In this document: one piece after another, positions 8,460-11,815 of the stretch | How the letters are laid out: each line of letters begins with the position of its first letter | Numbering within the stretch: the stretch's first letter is position 1 | DNA from: an uncultured Olsenella sp. | Lineage (GTDB): Bacteria > Actinomycetota > Coriobacteriia > Coriobacteriales > Atopobiaceae | Assembly: GCA_947253595.1 (NCBI GenBank) | Contig: CAMXZR010000050.1 | Location: 1 to 11,815 of the forward strand | Reading direction: 5' to 3' | Length of the DNA stretch: 11,815 bases | Program-made: the position numbers and the translations under genes | The notes under the pieces: generated by a model | The model's input: the letters and a program-made list of their open reading frames with translations, nothing else | Told to the model about the DNA's origin: nothing | Databases searched by the model: none

Positions 8460-8478
8460 ATATGGGTCTGCTCCATAT
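8460..8478. promoter_or_regulatory. Dyad ATATGG-N7-CCATAT, candidate TetR operator
   Basis: ATATGG (8460-8465) and CCATAT (8473-8478) are perfect 6-bp arms around a 7-bp spacer. A 19-bp palindrome in the middle of a divergent tetR intergenic region is typical of a TetR-family operator. It lies away from both proposed core promoters, so control of either gene from it is an inference. Confidence 0.5.
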
Positions 8479-8537
8479 GGCCTGCGAACTGCTTCTCCCT
8501 TGTCCTCGAGTGGGATTTGTGGCAGGGGAAGAGGGCG

Positions 8538-8574
8538 CTTCTCCCCCCCTGGATGGACGCTTTCAGGGGAGAAG
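8538..8574. repeat. 9-bp inverted repeat next to the tetR -35 box
   Basis: CTTCTCCCC (8538-8546) and GGGGAGAAG (8566-8574) are perfect 9-bp arms separated by 19 bp. A further direct copy, GCTTCTCCC, lies at 8491-8499 (compare 8537-8545). The right arm ends exactly where the proposed tetR -35 box begins. It could be a regulator site or a DNA/RNA hairpin. Confidence 0.55.
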
Positions 8575-8604
8575 TTCAAAAATAGTCCGGATGCATGCTA
8601 GAAT
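8575..8604 (+). promoter_or_regulatory. Candidate promoter of tetR
   Basis: TTCAAA (8575-8580, four of six) and TAGAAT (8599-8604, five of six) are 18 bp apart. The start point would fall near 8611, about 25 nt before the chosen ATG and upstream of its GGAGG ribosome site. Confidence 0.45.
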
Positions 8605-8635
8605 CGGCGCGGCGGACGTCAGGGAGGAAGTGCGG

Positions 8636-9385
8636 ATGGGGATCATCAACGAGCAGGCCGCGGTCGAGGTTGCGGGCGCGGCGCGTGCCATGAGGGGCGT
8701 CGCGCGCGGCGTGGTCGAGGAGCAGGTCGATCGTCGGCGCCAGCGCATGAGGTCCTCGTCCAAGACGCGCAAGAGCGCCGCCACCCGCGAGCGCATCATG
8801 ACCGCGGCGGCCGAGCTCATGGCCGAGCACGGTAGCACCGACTTCCAGATGAGCGAGGTCTCCGCCCGATGCCGCATGTCCAAGGGTGCCCTCTACTACT
8901 ACTTTGCCGACCGCGACGAGCTGGTACATGCCATCTTCGAGGTCGCGAGCGACGAGCTGGTCTCGTCCGTCGAGCGCGTGGTCTCGGAGGCGTCCACCGC
9001 GCGCGAGGCCCTGGCCGGGCTCTGCGCCGAGCTTGCCCAACGCCTCCGGACGGGGAGCCCCCTGGCCCTGGCCCTGACCCGCGAGCTCACCGAGTCGGGG
9101 GAGGGGATGCTGCCCCTCTCCAACAACCACTTCCTGCGCACCGTCAAGATTCTGGCCGCCCAGATTGAGCGCGCCAAGACCGAGGGTATCGTCCGCCCCG
9201 ACGTCAACAGCGAGCTTGCCGCCACCTTCGCCGCGGGCGGCTTTCTGGTCACCTCGCTCGTCTCTGCCGGGGGAGAGCGCTTCGGCGACAAGGACGCGCT
9301 CGCGGGCTCATTGCTCGACCTCGCCATAGAGGGCATGGGCACCCCCGAGGAGGCCGCCTCCGTCGCCGGCAGCCGGCGGGCATAG
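8636..9385 (+). CDS. TetR/AcrR-family transcriptional regulator
   Basis: A 249-residue one-component repressor. The DNA-binding domain is at about 50-97: TRERIMTAAAELMAEHGS (helix 1), then a helix-turn-helix ending in the classic MSKGALYYYFADRDELV. The C-terminal two thirds are helical and should bind a ligand and form the dimer; they carry no motif that names the ligand. The ATG at 8636 is chosen because GGAGG stands 8 bases upstream. This gives a roughly 48-residue N-terminal extension (basic towards its end, with RRRQR) before the HTH domain, longer than usual. An internal ATG at 8747 would give a standard-length protein but has no ribosome site. The gene is divergent from the YhgE pair, which it most likely represses, probably together with itself, through the dyads in 8420-8574. 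Confidence 0.93.
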   Translation: MGIINEQAAVEVAGAARAMRGVARGVVEEQVDRRRQRMRSSSKTRKSAATRERIMTAAAELMAEHGSTDFQMSEVSARCRMSKGALYYYFADRDELVHAIFEVASDELVSSVERVVSEASTAREALAGLCAELAQRLRTGSPLALALTRELTESGEGMLPLSNNHFLRTVKILAAQIERAKTEGIVRPDVNSELAATFAAGGFLVTSLVSAGGERFGDKDALAGSLLDLAIEGMGTPEEAASVAGSRRA

Positions 9386-9417
9386 GAGGCAGGGCCGGGG
9401 TGGTGCCGTTTGGGGCC

Positions 9418-9438
9418 GGGGTGACGACCCACCCTTTT
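9418..9438 (+). terminator. Weak intrinsic terminator after tetR
   Basis: GGGTG (9419-9423) pairs with CACCC (9430-9434) around a 6-nt loop and is followed by TTTT (9435-9438). The stem is short, so termination may be partial. An 11-bp direct repeat (GGGCCGGGGTG at 9392 and 9413) overlaps it. Confidence 0.4.
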
Positions 9439-9499
9439 GGACTGCCCGTGCCTCTCCCCGCCCCGCTGAACCGCCCCTGACCTCACATTCTCTGATAGG

Positions 9500-9518
9500 T
9501 TTTGAATTTAGCTCAAAA
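9500..9518. promoter_or_regulatory. Dyad TTTTGA-N7-TCAAAA upstream of the metK promoter
   Basis: Perfect 6-bp arms (9500-9505, 9513-9518) surround a 7-bp spacer, 6 bp before the proposed -35 box. The geometry and half-site match the dyad at 8420-8436 in front of the YhgE pair. It may be a regulator site shared by both units, or an AT-rich promoter upstream element that looks palindromic by chance. Confidence 0.4.
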
Positions 9519-9524
9519 ATATAG

Positions 9525-9551
9525 TTTACAGCGGGCTCCCGATGTCATACT
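9525..9551 (+). promoter_or_regulatory. Candidate metK promoter
   Basis: TTTACA (9525-9530, five of six) and CATACT (9546-9551, four of six) are 15 bp apart. Transcription would begin near 9558, where the riboswitch begins. An alternative -10, TATAGT at 9520-9525, is a better hexamer but lacks a good -35. Confidence 0.45.
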
Positions 9552-9558
9552 GTGTACT

Positions 9559-9683
9559 CGCTCGTCAAGAGGTGCCGCGAGGCGCAAAGAGCTGAGGGAC
9601 CGAGCCCCATGAAGCTCCGGCAACCAGCCACAGGGCATGGTGCCAAATCTCGGCAGGCCAAGGGCCTGGAAGACGGGGGAGCG
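9559..9683 (+). promoter_or_regulatory. SAM-I (S-box) riboswitch
   Basis: This leader RNA binds S-adenosylmethionine and represses the downstream gene when SAM is plentiful. Conserved blocks appear in order: CTCGTCAAGAG (P1 5' side and start of the kink-turn region, 9561-9571), GAGGGAC (9594-9600), GCCCCATGAAG, CCGGCAACC (9617-9625), GGTGCCAAAT (9639-9648), a P4 hairpin CAGGCC/GGCCTG (9654-9659 with 9663-9668), then GGAAGACG closing P1. Having P4 between P3 and P1 makes it SAM-I rather than SAM-IV. It lies 85 nt before metK, whose product is the ligand, giving direct feedback. Confidence 0.95.
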
Positions 9684-9684
9684 C

Positions 9685-9760
9685 GTGCCAGCAACAGCGA
9701 GTCCCCTCATTGGAACAGGGGCCGCCCGGCCCCGCGACGGTGCGCTGGCACCGGAAGGGA
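9685..9760 (+). promoter_or_regulatory. Expression platform between riboswitch and metK
   Basis: GTGCCAGC (9685-9692) can pair with GCTGGCAC (9744-9751), which ends 1 base before the ribosome site GGAAGGGA (9753-9760). Inside, two mutually exclusive hairpins share the G-run at 9718-9721: CCCCT/AGGGG (9703-9707 with 9717-9721) and GGCC-rich GGGGCC/GGCCCC (9718-9723 with 9728-9733). No T-run follows any of these stems, so classical intrinsic termination is not evident. Control of translation or Rho-dependent attenuation is more likely; the mechanism is an inference. Confidence 0.45.
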
Positions 9761-9767
9761 CGCTGAC

Positions 9768-11021
9768 ATGGCGCACAGGAACTACCTCTTCACCTCGGAG
9801 TCCGTGACCGAGGGGCACCCCGACAAGATTTGCGACCAGGTGTCCGACGCTATCCTCGACGCCATCCTGGACAAAGAGGCGCGCCTGGAGGCCGAGGGCT
9901 ACGTGTCCCCCTCGGGACACCCCGCCCGCCTGGGGGACGTGCGTGTGGCCTGCGAGACCTTCGCCACCACGGGTACCATCGCCGTCATGGGGGAGGTCCG
10001 CACCCAGGCCTACGTGGATGTCCAGGGCATCGTCCGAGAGACCCTGCGCAGCATCGGCTACGACCGTGCGAAGTACGGCTTCGACTGCGACTCCTGCGGC
10101 ATCATCAACATGATCCACGAGCAGAGCCCCGACATCGCCCAGGGAGTGGACGGCAGCTTCGCGCGCGCGGAGGACGAAGACCCCTGCGAGCGCATCGGTG
10201 CCGGAGACCAGGGCATGATGTTCGGCTACGCCACCGACGAGACCGACGTCCTCATGCCCATGCCCATCTATCTGGCACAGAGGATGGCGCAGCGCCTGGC
10301 CGGGGTACGCAGGGACGGCACCCTGCCGTACCTGCGCCCGGATGGAAAGACCCAGGTGACCGTGCGCTACGAGGACGACCGCCCCGTCGAGGTCACGGCC
10401 GTCGTCGTCTCTACCCAGCACGCGGCCGACGTCGAGCTGACGCAGATCAGGCACGACATGATCGAGCAGGTCATCAGGCCCATCCTGGACGAGGTCGGCA
10501 TCGCCTGGAGGGACGCGACCATCTACGTCAACCCCACCGGTCGCTTCGTGGTGGGCGGGCCCATGGGCGACACGGGCCTCACCGGGCGCAAGATCATCGT
10601 GGACACCTACGGCGGCATGGGGAGGCACGGCGGCGGGGCGTTCAGCGGCAAGGACCCCACCAAGGTGGACCGTTCGGGCGCCTACGCGGCGCGCTGGGTG
10701 GCGAAGAACGTCGTGGCCGCAGGGCTCGCGCGCAAGTGCGAGGTCGAGCTGGCCTACGCGATCGGCGTGACCGAGCCGCTCTCCATCATGGTGGACACGC
10801 AAGGCACGGGCGTCGTGGACGACTCCGTGCTGGATGCTGCGGTGGAGCGCGTCTTCGACCTGAGGCCGGGCGCGATCATCCGCGACCTGGACCTGAGGAG
10901 GCCCATCTACCAAAAGACGGCGGCGTACGGGCACTTCGGCCGCAACGACCCGGACTTTAGCTGGGAGGCCACGAACCGCGTGGACGAGCTCAGGGCTGCG
11001 GTGGCGGAGCTCACGGCGTAG
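9768..11021 (+). CDS. metK: S-adenosylmethionine synthetase (methionine adenosyltransferase)
   Basis: This cytosolic enzyme makes S-adenosylmethionine from methionine and ATP, releasing phosphate and diphosphate; it needs Mg2+ and K+. The 417-residue protein has the family motifs LFTSESVTEGHPDK (7-20, with the ATP-contacting histidine), GAGDQGMMFGYATDETD (144-160), NPTGRFVVGGPMGDTGLTGR (255-274) and GGGAFSGKDPTKVDRS (288-303). The end AAYGHFGR followed by a short helical tail is normal. It is about 30 residues longer than the E. coli enzyme, largely through an insert near 37-56 between DAIL and RVACET. The ATG at 9768 directly precedes the conserved N-terminus and has GGAAGGGA 7 bases upstream. 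Expression should fall at high SAM through the riboswitch. The gene stands alone in its transcript here; a GGGCGGC/GCCGCCC stem (11026-11058) follows without a T-run. Confidence 0.98.
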   Translation: MAHRNYLFTSESVTEGHPDKICDQVSDAILDAILDKEARLEAEGYVSPSGHPARLGDVRVACETFATTGTIAVMGEVRTQAYVDVQGIVRETLRSIGYDRAKYGFDCDSCGIINMIHEQSPDIAQGVDGSFARAEDEDPCERIGAGDQGMMFGYATDETDVLMPMPIYLAQRMAQRLAGVRRDGTLPYLRPDGKTQVTVRYEDDRPVEVTAVVVSTQHAADVELTQIRHDMIEQVIRPILDEVGIAWRDATIYVNPTGRFVVGGPMGDTGLTGRKIIVDTYGGMGRHGGGAFSGKDPTKVDRSGAYAARWVAKNVVAAGLARKCEVELAYAIGVTEPLSIMVDTQGTGVVDDSVLDAAVERVFDLRPGAIIRDLDLRRPIYQKTAAYGHFGRNDPDFSWEATNRVDELRAAVAELTA

Positions 11022-11292
11022 GGGAGGGCGGCGCCGGTCGGGGCTCGTCCTGCCGCCCACTTCGGGTGCCCATGACCACTTGGTCTCCTGCGGCAGCTCG
11101 ATCGCTTACGTGCTGCTCCCCGCCCGCCCGGCCCCTGCATGGGATGTCTCCGGCTACCTGTAGCTTCGAAATGTTTGTTTTTCATCGGGTGGTGCCCTTG
11201 CCAAGGCTGAGATTTTTTACGTCAGGACGAAGTTTGAGCAGGTAGAACCACGTGAGGGGACGGAAGTCCATACTGAGCGTGGGCTGCGGTGT

Positions 11293-11355
11293 CCCGGCGG
11301 GTGCTAGGCCTGTCCCGATGGGTGCTAGGCCTGCCCCGGCGGGTGCTAGGCCTGC
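11293..11355. repeat. 21-bp tandem repeat, three units
   Basis: Three adjacent 21-bp units begin at 11293, 11314 and 11335. Each has the form CCCGRYGGGTGCTAGGCCTG plus T or C, and units differ at only a few positions; a fourth begins (CCCGAT at 11356) and stops. The length is a multiple of three, so a frame through it stays open on both strands, but no gene is supported. Confidence 0.9.
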
Positions 11356-11474
11356 CCCGATCGGACTCGTTTTGCTGCGGACTCTGAAGGGCCCAACTCC
11401 GCAAATGACTTGGTGGGGTGGTCTTGGGCGGTGGGCCCTGCGTGCCCCCGCCCTCTGTGCCCTACGACCCGTGG

Positions 11475-11514
11475 CCATGTCCCTCTCGCCCTGTGCCCCA
11501 TGTCCCTCTCGCCC
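11475..11514. repeat. 17-bp direct repeat, two copies 23 bp apart
   Basis: CCATGTCCCTCTCGCCC occurs at 11475-11491 and again at 11498-11514, with CTGTGCCC-like bases before each. It looks like a minisatellite with about two units. Confidence 0.85.
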
Positions 11515-11531
11515 GAGGCATCGCGCGAGTG

Positions 11532-11648
11532 TACAATCTGAAGGCCCGGATTTGCGCACTCGAGGGCTCGTGCTTGCGCGTTTGCCCACATGAGCGGCTA
11601 TGGGCACTTGCCGAGTGCGCAAATCAGCGCTTTAAGTTTGCGCACTCG
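11532..11648. repeat. Inverted-repeat cluster of TTTGCGCACTCG with nested hairpin
   Basis: ATTTGCGCACTCG (11550-11562) is matched by its exact complement CGAGTGCGCAAAT (11612-11624), a 13-bp perfect inverted repeat; a third copy TTTGCGCACTCG in the first orientation lies at 11637-11648. Inside the arms GCTCGTG can pair with CATGAGC (one G-U) or, alternatively, TGCCCA with TGGGCA. A TACAAT hexamer at 11532-11537 resembles a -10 box, but no -35 is seen. A structured RNA or a mobile repeat is possible. Confidence 0.65.
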
Positions 11649-11706
11649 GGCGGGAGGGGTGCCCCCCGAGTGGGATAGACACACTCGAGCGGGAGAAGTG
11701 CCCCCC
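11644..11706. repeat. 24-bp imperfect direct repeat, 39-bp period
   Basis: ACTCGGGCGGGAGGGGTG plus a C-run (11644-11667) recurs as ACTCGAGCGGGAGAAGTG plus a C-run (11683-11706), with a degenerate third start at about 11708. The first unit can also fold as ACTCGGG/CCCGAGT (11644-11650 with 11665-11671). It begins inside the last copy of the preceding inverted-repeat cluster, so the two elements are joined. Confidence 0.75.
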
Positions 11707-11752
11707 CGGCGGGAGAGGCGCGCCCGGGCGGGGGGCGAGGCACAGGAAGTCC

Positions 11753-11815
11753 TCAAGAGAGGCTGGGGTCACGGAAGGGGAGGTTGGCGTTGCCGACGAA
11801 CACCACGGCCACCAC
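11753..11815 (-). CDS. Possible 3' end of an unidentified gene (partial)
   Basis: The minus strand enters the window with an open frame of 20 codons ending in TGA: VVAVVFVGNANLPFRDPSLS. Codons show the G/C third-position bias of the neighbouring genes, and the G-rich repeats begin soon after its stop. It is too short to assign to a family, and chance cannot be excluded. Confidence 0.3.
   Translation of the reverse strand: MVAVVFVGNANLPFRDPSLS

Larger units (their letters stand above)
11022..11752. other. 731-bp gene-poor, repeat-rich intergenic stretch
   Basis: No reading frame here has a ribosome site and a recognisable protein. It contains a T-rich run (11173-11182), a 21-bp tandem repeat, a 17-bp direct repeat, an inverted-repeat cluster and a 24-bp direct repeat, each listed separately. 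A 29-codon minus-strand frame (11271-11182, beginning MDFRPLTWFYLL) lacks a ribosome site but reads like a real peptide tail and may be a decayed gene end. Composition is uneven, with poly-C runs and codon-unlike patches, suggesting non-coding repeated DNA. Confidence 0.6.

Noticed and set aside
8357..8635. Longer start for the TetR gene inside the divergent control region
   Set aside because: It would run through both proposed promoters and the dyads, has no ribosome site, and the ATG at 8636 has GGAGG.
9400..9480. Short GTG-initiated frame right after tetR, with AGGAGG near the tetR stop
   Set aside because: About 26 codons, spacing to the ribosome-site-like sequence is long, it covers the likely terminator, and the peptide is low complexity.
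9513..11060. 515-codon open frame on the minus strand opposite metK
   Set aside because: Antisense to metK and its riboswitch; composition is that of a reverse-frame artefact.
11182..11622. 146-codon minus-strand frame through the tandem repeats
   Set aside because: Open mainly because the 21-bp repeat is a multiple of three; Arg/Ala/Gly-rich with no ribosome site. Only its last 29 codons look unusual and are reported separately.
11293..11706. CRISPR array
   Set aside because: The repeats are tandem or nearly so, with no unique spacers of even length and no cas genes.

Overview
The DNA is very GC-rich (roughly two thirds G+C by eye) and its coding regions show the strong third-position G/C bias of a high-GC actinomycete. 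The protein sequences, a SAM-I riboswitch ahead of metK, a one-chain iron-sulfur serine dehydratase and a pair of YhgE/Pip membrane proteins together suggest an anaerobic or gut/oral member of the Coriobacteriia (Olsenella/Atopobium/Collinsella type). That placement is an inference; there is no rRNA or other taxonomic marker here.

Layout. Positions 1-265 are non-coding, with a cluster of inverted repeats and the terminator of the first operon. On the minus strand follow gltX (3379-1871) and, 12 bp after it, a fused L-serine ammonia-lyase (1858-266). Upstream, also on the minus strand, is a translationally coupled pair of large YhgE/Pip-family membrane proteins (8348-5754 and 5757-3526, ATGA overlap). 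Divergent from this pair is a TetR-type regulator (8636-9385, plus strand). The 287-bp region between them holds three separate dyads and a plausible promoter on each side. After the regulator comes a weak terminator, then a promoter, a SAM-I riboswitch and metK (9768-11021). From 11022 to 11752 no convincing gene is visible; the stretch is full of short tandem and inverted repeats. A minus-strand reading frame that may be the 3' end of a gene enters at the right edge.

How the parts fit. MetK makes S-adenosylmethionine and its leader senses that product, a closed feedback loop. The TetR protein most likely controls the divergent YhgE pair: one dyad covers the proposed -35 box of the pair and another abuts the proposed -35 box of tetR. 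One of the dyads (TTTGA-N7-TCAAA) recurs with the same geometry just upstream of the metK promoter, which may link the two units. GltX and serine dehydratase look like one transcription unit ending in a strong hairpin. The least explained parts are the repeat clusters at both ends, each built from three copies of a short word in + - + orientation.
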